Assembly: GCA_964478515.1 (NCBI GenBank) | Contig: CAYZIL010000007.1 | Coordinates: 9,479-73,478 of the forward strand | Length of the DNA: 64,000 bases | Origin: HGM13233 sp964478515 | GTDB taxonomy: Bacteria > Bacillota > Clostridia > Oscillospirales > Ruminococcaceae | Reading direction: 5' to 3' | Part shown: one piece after another, positions 43,204-50,943 of the stretch | Layout: each line of letters opens with the position of its first letter | Numbering within the stretch: position 1 is the stretch's first letter | Notes under the pieces: model-generated | The model's database searches: none | What the model was told of the DNA's origin: nothing | The model's input: only the letters and a program-made list of their open reading frames with translations | Translations under genes and position numbers: made by a program

Positions 43204-43236
43204 AGCGCCCGAAAGCATTTGCTTTCGGGCGCTTTT
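43204..43236 (+). terminator. Terminator of the nucleoside importer operon
   Basis: Stem AGCGCCCGAAAGC / GCTTTCGGGCGCT with an ATTT loop, followed by TTTT. Confidence 0.88.
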
Positions 43237-43326
43237 GTCGCCGCGCAAAAAAAATCGTTTTTTTGCGGCTTCTGAAGAAATTTGCGCAGCATGCTCGTTT
43301 TATCATATGTATGAAAGGAGCTGCAA

Positions 43327-44094
43327 ATGGAACTGCTTAAAGTAAACGATTTGAAAAAGACTTACAACGCCCGTATAGGCCGCAAGCCCTGCCGGGCGCT
43401 GCGTGGATTGAGTTTTACCGTAGACGAGGGCGAGTTTGTCGCCATTATGGGGGCGTCGGGTTCGGGAAAAACGACGCTGCTAAACATAATCGCCTCGCTC
43501 GACCGGCCGACTGCCGGCAGCGTGCTGCTGTGCGGGCGCGACTTTTCCACAATTCGCGACCGCGAGCTCGCCGCTTTCCGGCGCGAGAATCTCGGTTTCG
43601 TATTCCAGGACTTCAATTTGCTGGACAGCTTTTCGCTGCGCGACAATATTTTGCTGCCGCTGGTGCTTTCGGAAATGCCGCTGGCCGAAATGGAGAGCCG
43701 CCTCAAGCCCATAGCGCAGGCGCTGGGTATTGAGTCGCTGCTGGACAAATATCCGTACGAAGTGTCCGGCGGTGAAAAACAGCGCGCCGCCGTGGCGCGC
43801 GCCGTAATTACCGAACCGCGCATTTTGCTTGCCGACGAACCTACCGGCGCGCTCGACTCGGTGGCGTCGCGCAACCTGCTGGGCCAGTTTTCTGCGCTCA
43901 ACGAGCAGGGCCAGACGATACTTATGGTAACGCACAGCGCCAACGCCGCCAGCTATGCCTCGCGGGTAATATTTATTCGCGACGGCGAAATAGTAGAGCA
44001 GCTGTGGCGTGAACAGGAGGACAGGCACAAGTTTTTCGACCGCATTGTGGCCGCGCTGGCGGCAAGCAGCGACGGGGGTGCGGACATTGCATAA
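43327..44094 (+). CDS. BceA-like ABC exporter ATPase
   Basis: 255-aa ATPase of the MacB/BceA class. It has Walker A GASGSGKTTLLN near residue 42, VFQDFNLLDSFSLRDNILLPL near 92 (BceA-typical Q-loop block), signature VSGGEKQRAAVARA near 146 and Walker B ILLADEPTGALDS near 165. SD AAAGGAG precedes ATG 43327. With the next gene it forms a peptide-antibiotic sensing or resistance transporter. No BceRS-type histidine kinase or response regulator is adjacent. Confidence 0.93.
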   Translation: MELLKVNDLKKTYNARIGRKPCRALRGLSFTVDEGEFVAIMGASGSGKTTLLNIIASLDRPTAGSVLLCGRDFSTIRDRELAAFRRENLGFVFQDFNLLDSFSLRDNILLPLVLSEMPLAEMESRLKPIAQALGIESLLDKYPYEVSGGEKQRAAVARAVITEPRILLADEPTGALDSVASRNLLGQFSALNEQGQTILMVTHSANAASYASRVIFIRDGEIVEQLWREQEDRHKFFDRIVAALAASSDGGADIA

Positions 44095-46093
44095 AAACAG
44101 AATGCTGCGGCGGCTGGCGGCGGCAAATCTGCGCCGTAACCGGCGAATGTACCTGCCTTACGGTATAGCCTGCGCCATCATGGCGGCGATGTTCTTTATA
44201 ATTATCAACACCGTGTTTTCCAAAAGTATTGCCTCTATGAGTTTCGGCGGCACGACTATGGCGGTGCTGGTATTCGGCCTGGTCGTGATGACGCTTTTTA
44301 CCGTCGGATATATATTTTATCTCAACAGTTTTCTCATTAAGCGCCGCAAGAAGGAGCTGGGCCTATACGCGGTGCTCGGTATGGAAAAAAGACATATCGC
44401 CCGCATGATATTTGACGAGAATTTTATGCTCAGCGGCGGCTCGCTGCTGGCGGGGCTGCTTGCGGGCACCCTGCTCGGGCGGGGCCTGTTCGCGCTTATG
44501 CTCAAACTTATGGACGTGGCGCGCGGCAGTACCTTTGTGCTGTCGCCGGCGGCGTACCTGGTTACCGCGGCGGTCTTTGGCTGCATATTTCTGCTCACGA
44601 CGTTTTACAACCGCATTTCCGTTGCCCGTTCCAAGCCCATTGAGCTGCTCGGTGGCGCCGGTAAGGCGGAAAAACAGCTGCGCGGCACGGTGCCGCTGGC
44701 TATATTCGGCCTGTTGCTGCTGTTGAGCGCCTATGCCGCGGCGATATTTATTCGCAGCGCAGCCGTCTCGGTCGGACTGTTCTGGCCGGCTGTCATTTTG
44801 GTAATAGCCGCTACCTACGCGCTTTTTACCGCCGGCAGTCAGCTGGTGCTGAACGCAATTAAGAAAAACAAAAAACTGTATTACCGGCCGAAAAATTTTA
44901 TCTCGGTGTCCGGACTTATTTACCGGATGAAACAGAATGCGGCGGGTCTTGCCAACATCTGCATACTTTCGACCATGGTGCTCGTTACGGTCTCCAGCGT
45001 CTGCTCGCTCTATTTCGGGCAGGAGAAGATACTTGCAGCGCAAAACCCAAGCGACTATGAGCTGACCGTTTATACCGACGGCGAACAAGTCGACTTACAG
45101 CCCGCCGCCGATTGCATTACCGACAGCGCCGCTGCCGCCGGCGTCGTCGTAGAACGAATGTACCAGTACACGCGCGTCAGCGGTCAGCTGTTGCTTAGCG
45201 ACGGCGCGCTGACGTTTGCAAACGCCGACGGTGAAATAGACTACGGCGGGCTGAGTGGAGCCAACGCGCTGCGCAGATACAGCGTAATAACCTCCGCAGA
45301 CTATGCCGCGGCCACCGGCCGGCAGCTGACGCTCGCCGCCGGCGAGACTGCGGTGCTCAGCAGTGAGCAGGTGGATACCGGCACAATAAATATTAACGGC
45401 AGCGACTGGACGCTCACCGACTGGTATGACGACACTTGCTTTACCGCTTGCAAAAACTCGCAAAACGACGACGAGGTCTTTTTTGTGGTTGCCGACGAGG
45501 CCGCCCGCACACAATTGACTGCGGCGCTTTCACCGAGCGGCGACCACACGCCCATAGAAGTACTGGCTGCCGACTTTAACGGCGACAGCGAGGCGCGGCT
45601 GGCCCTGTGTACGGGGCTTGCGACCGGCGTTGTAAAAGCACTTGGCGAAGATGCCACGCTGTCGGTCGACAGCATAGACCTTTTGAGAGTCGAAAGTTAC
45701 GGCATGTACGGCGGACTGCTGTTCATGGGCATGTTTTTCGCGGTGCTGTTCTTGATTAATACCATACTTATAATGTACTTCAAACAGGTCAGCGAGGGCC
45801 TTGAGGACAGCGAGCGCTACGCCATACTGCAAAAAGTGGGCCTTTCCGACAGCGAGGTAAAAGCGACAATCAACCGCCAGGTGCTGATAGTGTTTTTTCT
45901 GCCGCTGGCAGCGGCGGTGGTGCATATCCTCGCGGCGAGCAACATGCTGCGCAATATAATGGCGGTCTTTGTTATGACCGACGCGGCGCTTACCTATTTG
46001 TGTATTGCCGTGACTACGGTGGTGTTCGCGCTTATATACGTACTGGCGTTCCGCGCCACGTCAAAAGTGTATTACCGCCTGGTCAAAAGATGA
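44087..46093 (+). CDS. BceB-like FtsX-domain permease
   Basis: About 668-aa membrane protein with ten hydrophobic segments and a large extracellular loop (about residues 310-520) between the seventh and eighth, the BceB plan. NFMLSGGSLLAGLLAGTLLGR near residue 114 and AILQKVGLSDSEVKATINRQ near 588 are FtsX features. The start is uncertain: TTG 44087 sits 7 nt after GGGGGTG and overlaps the ATPase end, while ATG 44102 is the next option. Together with BceA it probably removes peptide antibiotics from lipid II-cycle intermediates. Confidence 0.88.
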   Translation: MHKNRMLRRLAAANLRRNRRMYLPYGIACAIMAAMFFIIINTVFSKSIASMSFGGTTMAVLVFGLVVMTLFTVGYIFYLNSFLIKRRKKELGLYAVLGMEKRHIARMIFDENFMLSGGSLLAGLLAGTLLGRGLFALMLKLMDVARGSTFVLSPAAYLVTAAVFGCIFLLTTFYNRISVARSKPIELLGGAGKAEKQLRGTVPLAIFGLLLLLSAYAAAIFIRSAAVSVGLFWPAVILVIAATYALFTAGSQLVLNAIKKNKKLYYRPKNFISVSGLIYRMKQNAAGLANICILSTMVLVTVSSVCSLYFGQEKILAAQNPSDYELTVYTDGEQVDLQPAADCITDSAAAAGVVVERMYQYTRVSGQLLLSDGALTFANADGEIDYGGLSGANALRRYSVITSADYAAATGRQLTLAAGETAVLSSEQVDTGTININGSDWTLTDWYDDTCFTACKNSQNDDEVFFVVADEAARTQLTAALSPSGDHTPIEVLAADFNGDSEARLALCTGLATGVVKALGEDATLSVDSIDLLRVESYGMYGGLLFMGMFFAVLFLINTILIMYFKQVSEGLEDSERYAILQKVGLSDSEVKATINRQVLIVFFLPLAAAVVHILAASNMLRNIMAVFVMTDAALTYLCIAVTTVVFALIYVLAFRATSKVYYRLVKR

Positions 46094-46136
46094 TAAAAAG
46101 CCGCGGCGCATCTTACTGCTTGCGGTGAATAAAAAT

Positions 46137-46185
46137 AGCGGCGGCAGTCGCGAGTGTTCTCGCGACTGCCGCCGCTGCCGTTTTT
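46137..46185 (+). terminator. Terminator of the bceAB-like operon
   Basis: Perfect 18-bp stem AGCGGCGGCAGTCGCGAG / CTCGCGACTGCCGCCGCT with TGTT loop, then GCCG and TTTTT. Confidence 0.9.
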
Positions 46186-46283
46186 CGGTCAATGCTTTCT
46201 GAAAGGCGCAAGCGCTGTTGACAGCAGCAACTGTAACAGATATACTTACAGTAAGAACCGTCTGAAGAAGAAAGGATGTCAAA

Positions 46284-46685
46284 ATGAAAAAAACAGCTGT
46301 TGCTCTTATTGTGCTCGTAGTGGCTGCGCTGGCAGTCGGCTGCGGCTCGCTTAAAGGACACACAGAGAGTACCGTCACGCCCATAACCGCCGACGAGCTG
46401 CGCGAAATGCTGGCCGACGGCACGGTGACGCTGGTCGACGTGCGCAGCGAGCAGGAATATGCCGCCGCCCACATAGACGGCGCGATTCTCATCCCGCTTG
46501 ACACTATCGGCGACGAGCAGCCGGTGCTGCTGCCCGACACCGGCGCAACAATTGCTGTCTACTGCCGCACCGGCGTGCGCAGCGCCCAGGCCGCGTCGGC
46601 GCTCGCAGCGTTGGGGTACACCGACGTCAGAGATCTCGGCGGCATCGAAACCGACTGGCCCTACGAAACCGTCAGCGGCGAGTAG
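46284..46685 (+). CDS. Rhodanese-domain lipoprotein
   Basis: 133-aa secreted lipoprotein. The signal MKKTAVALIVLVVAALAVGC gives lipid Cys 20. The rhodanese domain spans about 35-130 with VDVRSEQEYAAAHIDGA near residue 52 and the active loop YCRTGVRSAQAA near 93; its Cys is present, so the domain may be a working sulfurtransferase. An extracytoplasmic rhodanese may handle sulfide, thiosulfate or disulfide exchange. SD AAAGGATG precedes ATG 46284. Confidence 0.88.
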   Translation: MKKTAVALIVLVVAALAVGCGSLKGHTESTVTPITADELREMLADGTVTLVDVRSEQEYAAAHIDGAILIPLDTIGDEQPVLLPDTGATIAVYCRTGVRSAQAASALAALGYTDVRDLGGIETDWPYETVSGE

Positions 46686-46686
46686 A

Positions 46687-46716
46687 CCGCTTGCGGGCTG
46701 AGCGGCGAATTTTTTT
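46687..46716 (+). terminator. Weak terminator after the rhodanese gene
   Basis: CCGCT and AGCGG form a short stem with a nine-base loop, followed by CGAA and a run of seven T. Confidence 0.4.
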
Positions 46717-46830
46717 GGCTCTCAAGCTGACTTGACGCCGAGTGCCGCGAGTTTGCTTTTTTCGCCGGCGCGGCCAACCTCAACACCGGTTTTATGTGGG
46801 AATATTTTGTGTCGGCCGTGCTTGCCGGAT

Positions 46831-46859
46831 TTGACGCGGCACGGCCGCTGCGCTACAAT
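46831..46859 (+). promoter_or_regulatory. Sigma-A promoter of the Rrf2 gene, overlapping an inverted repeat
   Basis: TTGACG (46831-46836), 17-bp spacer, TACAAT (46854-46859). An inverted repeat CGGCCGTGC / GCACGGCCG spans the -35 and spacer (about 46813-46848) and could serve as an autoregulatory site. Confidence 0.72.
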
Positions 46860-46892
46860 ATAAACTGTAACCGGAAAGAGAGCGGAATAAAT

Positions 46893-47315
46893 ATGACTGC
46901 TGAATTTACTATTGCTGTTCACGCGCTGGTATATTTGGACGAGCGCAACTGTCCCTTAAAAAGCGAGGAGATTGCCGGCAATGTGTGCACCAACCCGGCG
47001 CGCATCCGCAAGGTGATGGCAAAACTGAAAAAAGCCGGACTCGTCGCCGCCAAAGAGGGCGCCGACGGCGGCTACCGCTTTGAGCTGGAGCCGCAGCAGG
47101 TAACGCTGCTGAGCGTCTGCGAGGCTGTCGGCGGCTGCGACGTTGCGTCGTCCTGGCGCTCCGGGCGCCCCGACGTTCCCTGTATGGTCGCCTCGGGCAT
47201 GGCGGCGGTGATGGACGGGCTCTACCAAGACCTGAACGGCGCCTGCCGCGGCCGGCTGGGCGAATGGACGCTCGCCGACATTGAAAAGCGGCTGTCGGCG
47301 CGCGCGGGGGAATAG
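46893..47315 (+). CDS. Rrf2-family transcriptional regulator
   Basis: 140-aa winged-helix regulator. MTAEFTIAVHALVYLDERN at the N-terminus, SEEIAGNVCTNPARIRKVMAKLKKAGLV near residue 25 and KEGADGGYRF near 55 define Rrf2. Cys residues are scattered (SVCEAVGGC, PCMVASG, GACRGR), but I do not see the clear three-Cys cluster of IscR/NsrR, so a non-cluster (CymR or YwnA-like) sensor is more likely. It is followed by a zinc-ribbon gene after 2 bp. Confidence 0.88.
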   Translation: MTAEFTIAVHALVYLDERNCPLKSEEIAGNVCTNPARIRKVMAKLKKAGLVAAKEGADGGYRFELEPQQVTLLSVCEAVGGCDVASSWRSGRPDVPCMVASGMAAVMDGLYQDLNGACRGRLGEWTLADIEKRLSARAGE

Positions 47316-47317
47316 AT

Positions 47318-47632
47318 ATGCTTTACTGCGAAAAATGCGCGCTGTTGTGCGAGCACAGCTGTCCCAACTGCGGGCCAAAAAAAGCGCGCAGGCTGCGCGC
47401 GCCGCGCGCAGACGACCCGGTGCTGCTGTGCGAAAAGCAGCAGTTGTGGTCGGCTATGGTCGAGGACGCGCTGAAAGACGCCGGTATACCTTTTTTGCGC
47501 CGCAACATGCTGGGCGCCGCGCTTACCGTCTATGTCGGCAGCGGCGGCGAGGTCTGCCGCTATTTTGTCAATTACGCCGATTACGAGCGTGCGGCGGCGG
47601 TAGTCGGCGCGCTGTTCCCGGCAGATTGTTGA
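47318..47632 (+). CDS. Small zinc-ribbon protein with DUF2007-like tail
   Basis: 104-aa soluble protein. CEKCALLCEHSCPNCG at the N-terminus offers four to five metal-binding Cys. After a basic linker comes a segment (residues about 43-104) that resembles DUF2007: a helix, then AGIPFLRRNMLG and VYVGSGGEVCRYFVNYADYERA. It is translationally linked to the Rrf2 gene two bases upstream. Function unknown. Confidence 0.75.
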   Translation: MLYCEKCALLCEHSCPNCGPKKARRLRAPRADDPVLLCEKQQLWSAMVEDALKDAGIPFLRRNMLGAALTVYVGSGGEVCRYFVNYADYERAAAVVGALFPADC

Positions 47633-47653
47633 GACACATTTCAAATATTATGT

Positions 47654-47700
47654 ACAAAAGCGGGCGAGTGTCGAACTTTGCGACACTTACCCGCTTTTGT
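47654..47700. terminator. Large bidirectional terminator hairpin
   Basis: ACAAAAGCGGG pairs with CCCGCTTTTGT and, inside, AGTGTCG with CGACACT. The stem has A-rich and T-rich ends so it can act in both directions. It closes the Rrf2 transcription unit. Confidence 0.82.
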
Positions 47701-47781
47701 CTATTAACAACTTCTGGCAGCGATGTTATGTTTACAGGTGAAGAAAAGAGTGCCGCTCACAGCGGCGGGAGGTAATAATAA

Positions 47782-48345
47782 ATGAGAAAAGTTATCTATT
47801 GGCTGACGCCGGTATTCAGCGTATTGTTGATAGTTGCCGGTGTTTGGGCGCTGTTTGACCCGGCAGCGACGCTGGTGTCGTTCGCCTGGTTTATCGGATT
47901 GGTCATGATGGTATGCGGCGTGTGCGAAATAGCCGCATTCGCCTGCGAACACAACATTGTGCCCGGCGCCGGCTGGCTGCTGGCAGACGGAATTCTGACC
48001 GTACTGATGTCAATTTTCGTGTTGTTCAACAATATGCTAACCGCCGCGGCGCTGCCCTACATGTTCGGCATGTGGGCAATAATCAGCGGCATTCAGCGAA
48101 CGGTGATGTCGTTCGACCTCAAAAGCGCCCGCGTGCGCGGCTGGGGTTGGATGACGGCGCTGGGTATTCTCACCGCGCTGCTGGGCGTGGTCGCCTTTAT
48201 TGAGCCGGTAGTTGGCGCCGCCGCGCTGACGGTGATGGTCTACTGGTTCCTGATAAGCTACGGCGTCACCTCGCTGGTGGTTTGGTCCAGAGTCAACAGC
48301 GCCCGCCGCTTTGCTCTTGACGTGCGCGATTCTCTTGTAAAATAG
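47782..48345 (+). CDS. HdeD/DUF308-family membrane protein
   Basis: 187-aa protein with six hydrophobic segments arranged as two triplets, the DUF308 layout: VAGVWALFDPAATLVSFAW near residue 14 and LLGVVAFIEPVVGAAALTV near 133 repeat the same pattern. HdeD is an acid-resistance membrane protein in E. coli; here the role is unknown. SD GGGAGGTAATAATAA precedes ATG 47782. Confidence 0.87.
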   Translation: MRKVIYWLTPVFSVLLIVAGVWALFDPAATLVSFAWFIGLVMMVCGVCEIAAFACEHNIVPGAGWLLADGILTVLMSIFVLFNNMLTAAALPYMFGMWAIISGIQRTVMSFDLKSARVRGWGWMTALGILTALLGVVAFIEPVVGAAALTVMVYWFLISYGVTSLVVWSRVNSARRFALDVRDSLVK

Positions 48346-48796
48346 GAAAAACACTCGCACGTCGCAGCCGCAAAAGAAAAAGGCTATTCTGCCGTTTTGT
48401 GAAGCGACCTCAAATAATTTGACAAGTATTTGAGGTGATAATTGTTCAAGCCGCTCAGAGGGCTTGTTGTCTGTGAACCGCAGGCGGCAAGCCCTTTAGC
48501 TTTGCCTTAGTACGGCGGCTGTTGCAGCAGTCGAGGCAGTTGGTAAGCCCGGCTTTCAACTGCCCGAGTGACTCGAACCTCCTGAGAAAAAGCAATTCAC
48601 ATTGTAAGAAGGGCAAAAAATTTCAAGCACAGCATGGTCCAAACAGTTTTCTTGCGGCGCGTGCTTTGCCGAATGCCTTTGCCGTCAGCATTTTCCGGCG
48701 CTGTTTGTGTTGGTACTGCAATTCCTGTTCAGAATTTTAATAAGCAGCGGCAACGGCGCGGCGCAAGGGTGCGACACCTATATTTACATTCTTTTG
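48346..48796. other. 450-bp gene-free stretch with several RNA-like hairpins
   Basis: Contains three good hairpins. CCTCAAATA / TATTTGAGG is at 48408-48434. AGGGCTTG / CAAGCCCT, with an inner GTCTG / CAGGC, is at 48459-48495. GGCAGTTG / CAACTGCC is at 48535-48564. The second lies inside an element also present at 21.7 kb. No SD-led open frame was found. A small structured RNA is a reasonable guess for about 48440-48600, with no known family recognised. Confidence 0.45.
48442..48506 (+). repeat. Intergenic element copy B, 65 nt, related to 21659-21723
   Basis: Aligns without gaps to the minus strand of 21659-21723 at about 75 percent identity by hand count. Here the element folds into an 8-bp plus 5-bp stem, with the variable segment TGAACCG as the terminal loop. 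Confidence 0.6.
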
Positions 48797-48826
48797 TTGA
48801 AATGTTCTTTGCTCGCGCGGTAAAAT
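48797..48826 (+). promoter_or_regulatory. Promoter of the TVP38-GNAT pair
   Basis: TTGAAA (48797-48802), 18-bp spacer, TAAAAT (48821-48826), 22 bp before the start codon. Confidence 0.6.
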
Positions 48827-48847
48827 AGTTTTACAAGCGGGGGAGAC

Positions 48848-50044
48848 ATGCAAAAAGAACAAGAGAAAAATAAAATTCCGGCGCGATATATAGTGCTCGG
48901 GCTGCTTATTGCCGCGGCAATAGTGGGACTGAGTGTTTTGCTGTACCCTTATGTGGCGCCGCTGGCCGACGAGAGCACCCGGGAGCAGTTTGCGCTCACC
49001 GTGCGCCAAATGGGCTTCGGCGGCGTGCTGCTGTTGCTTGCAATGCAAGTAGCACAAATAATAATTGCCTTTATACCGGGCGAGCCGGTGGAAATAGTGG
49101 CGGGAACAATGTACGGGGCATTCGGCGGTCTGGCGGTCTGCCTTGCCGGCATTCTAATCGGCTCGACGGCTGTTTTTTTGCTGGTGCGGCGCTACGGTAG
49201 CAAACTGGTAAAAAGATTTTTTAAGCAGCAGGACATAAACAATCTTGCCTTTCTCAAAACGGACGCTCGCCGCGACACGACTATATTTATTATGTTTCTG
49301 CTGCCGGGAACGCCCAAAGATGTGCTGACATATGTGGCGGGCCTCACACACATAAGCCTGGGCAAGTTTCTGTTAATATCGCTGAGTGCGCGCGTCCCCT
49401 CTGTGCTGACGTCGACGCTTGTCGGCGGCAATTTGAGCAGCGGCCGCTGGCAGACGGCGCTGGTTATTTTTGCGGTTACAGGGCTGTTGGGGCTCATAGG
49501 TATATTCATAAACGACCGTTTAGTCAAGCGCAAAAACTCGTTTTTTTGCGGCGACAGGGAGCTTTGCTTGCGGCTGCTGCGCGACGAAAAGAGCGATTAT
49601 TTGCTGCTGCGGCGCTGGGCTGCGCAGCGCGGCGAGACGCCGACGCTCAAACAGCTGCGCGCGCGTTACGCTCCTTTGAGCGGTAAAGAGTATGCGCCGC
49701 TGATTGTGGAGCGCCGCCGCTTGCCGGTGGGGGCAATTGAATACGCGCCGGCCGAAAAAGAACTTTGCGCGCGGCAATGCTTGCGCTGCGCAGCGCCGGT
49801 GACGGCGCGGGTATTTGCCGGCGAGCCGAAATTTTTTGCCGACGGTGGGGACGCCGCCGCGCTGTCGCTGCTGGCAGAAAAGCTGTTCAGCGGCGGCGCC
49901 GACGCGCTGCTGGTTGCCGCGCCAAACACCGACGGACGCTGGCAGCGCGCCGGATTTAAAAATATTGGGCAAGACAGCGCGTCGGAAGACGGGCCGCTGT
50001 CGGTGAAATATTCGCCGGCGGCGCCGGGTGAAGAGAATGGCTGA
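48848..50044 (+). CDS. TVP38/TMEM64 (SNARE-associated/DedA-like) membrane protein with long C-terminal soluble extension
   Basis: 398 aa, against about 200-240 aa for typical TVP38 proteins. Residues about 15-222 are the membrane domain: FIPGEPVEIVAGTMYGAFGG near residue 74 and FLLPGTPKDVLTYVAGLT near 149 are its signature re-entrant motifs. Residues about 230-398 are soluble. From about 320 a weak GNAT-like pattern shows (ALSLLAEKLFSGGADALLV, then NTDGRWQRAGFKNIG). The following gene is a true GNAT overlapping by 8 bp. SD GGGGGAG precedes ATG 48848. The extension is not recognised with confidence. Confidence 0.85.
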   Translation: MQKEQEKNKIPARYIVLGLLIAAAIVGLSVLLYPYVAPLADESTREQFALTVRQMGFGGVLLLLAMQVAQIIIAFIPGEPVEIVAGTMYGAFGGLAVCLAGILIGSTAVFLLVRRYGSKLVKRFFKQQDINNLAFLKTDARRDTTIFIMFLLPGTPKDVLTYVAGLTHISLGKFLLISLSARVPSVLTSTLVGGNLSSGRWQTALVIFAVTGLLGLIGIFINDRLVKRKNSFFCGDRELCLRLLRDEKSDYLLLRRWAAQRGETPTLKQLRARYAPLSGKEYAPLIVERRRLPVGAIEYAPAEKELCARQCLRCAAPVTARVFAGEPKFFADGGDAAALSLLAEKLFSGGADALLVAAPNTDGRWQRAGFKNIGQDSASEDGPLSVKYSPAAPGEENG

Positions 50045-50666
50045 CACTAAAACAGTTTACGGTAAGTACCGGCGCGGCGACCTGTCGCCGCTGGCGCAGA
50101 CGGCGGTGCACACCTGGCCCTACGCGCTGAACGCGCCCGAGTCGGCGTCGCTGCGCCTGGCGCTGCTGGACATAGGGCTGAAACTGGCTGCGGCCGATTT
50201 TGTCTGTGTCGCCCGCCGCGAAGGCCGTGCCGTCGGCGTCGTCATGGCTGCCGGCAAAACGCGTCGCCGGCCCTATTTTTTTGCCGCGTTGTCGGCACTG
50301 GTAAAAGGTCTGCCGGCGCTGCCGCAAAAGAGCAGTGCTGCGGCGCTGCGCTATTATCGCGCCAACAGCGCGGCCGACCGCCGTCTGCTCAAAAGTCGTG
50401 CCGGCGGCGGCGAGCTCAGCTATTTTGCGGTTGACAAAACTTGCCGGGGGCAGGGAATAGGCCGGCAGCTGTATGCCCGCGCTGTCGCTTTTTTGGGCGA
50501 TAAGTTTTTTCTGATTACAGACGACCGCTGCGATTACGGCTTTTATGAACGCGCCGGTTTGCGCCGCGCGGCACAGGAATACTTTACTGTCAGCGAATAT
50601 TTTTCCGAGCCTGTATGCGATATGCTCTATGTCAGCGGCGGCGCACCGGCCAACTTGCCAAAATAA
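50037..50666 (+). CDS. GNAT-family N-acetyltransferase
   Basis: 209-aa protein. The acetyl-CoA loop is in LSYFAVDKTCRGQGIGRQLYARAVAFL near residue 127, followed by ITDDRCDYGFYERAGLRR near 160. The N-terminal half has the GNAT alpha/beta start (AADFVCVARREGRAVGVVMAAG). ATG 50037 lies inside the end of the TVP38 gene with GGTGAAGAG upstream, so expression is coupled. The substrate is unknown. Confidence 0.86.
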   Translation: MADTKTVYGKYRRGDLSPLAQTAVHTWPYALNAPESASLRLALLDIGLKLAAADFVCVARREGRAVGVVMAAGKTRRRPYFFAALSALVKGLPALPQKSSAAALRYYRANSAADRRLLKSRAGGGELSYFAVDKTCRGQGIGRQLYARAVAFLGDKFFLITDDRCDYGFYERAGLRRAAQEYFTVSEYFSEPVCDMLYVSGGAPANLPK

Positions 50667-50723
50667 TGTGAACAGTTTTGTGAATGTTTGTGGTAAAAAT
50701 CAATTTAATGTTCGCAACCGATT

Positions 50724-50732
50724 TGCTATAAT
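50724..50732 (+). promoter_or_regulatory. Extended -10 promoter of the riboswitch-purine permease unit
   Basis: TGCTATAAT, with TTTAAT 17 bp upstream of the -10 as a weak -35. Transcription would start about 20 bp before the riboswitch. Confidence 0.65.
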
Positions 50733-50754
50733 AGGTTTACAACATAAACACTCT

Positions 50755-50823
50755 GCCAATATAAGTTGGGTAATATGGTCCCAGCGTCTCTACCAGACGG
50801 CCGCAAATCGTCTGACTATTGGT
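50755..50823 (+). promoter_or_regulatory. Guanine-class purine riboswitch aptamer
   Basis: All conserved parts of the purine aptamer can be laid out. P1 is GCCAATA (50755-50761) with TATTGGT (50817-50823). TATAAG follows. P2 has loop TAATATGG. J2/3 is GTCTCTACC. P3 is AGACG/CGTCT with loop GGCCGCAAA. J3/1 is GACTAT. The pyrimidine in GACTAT is C, as in guanine/xanthine-type aptamers (adenine types have GATTAT). The kissing-loop halves ATATGG and CCGCAAA match the family. It precedes a purine permease, as expected. Confidence 0.92.
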
Positions 50824-50826
50824 CTT

Positions 50827-50858
50827 AATATTGCGCTTAATCAGGCGCGATATTTTTT
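50827..50858 (+). terminator. Riboswitch expression-platform terminator
   Basis: AATATTGCGC pairs with GCGCGATATT around loop TTAATCAG, followed by a T-run to 50858. It starts 3 nt after P1, so ligand-stabilised P1 should favour termination: a guanine OFF switch. Confidence 0.85.
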
Positions 50859-50943
50859 CCAATGAGACGCGGCTCGACACTGTCGGACTGCGTTTTTTGA
50901 TTGACAGAAATGTAATGTTGAAATTACACTTTTGGAGGTCTCA

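Noticed and set aside
44009..44086. Upstream ATG at 44009 as start of the BceB-like gene
   Set aside because: It lies deep inside the BceA-like gene with no SD, and would add a non-conserved charged leader before the first membrane segment.
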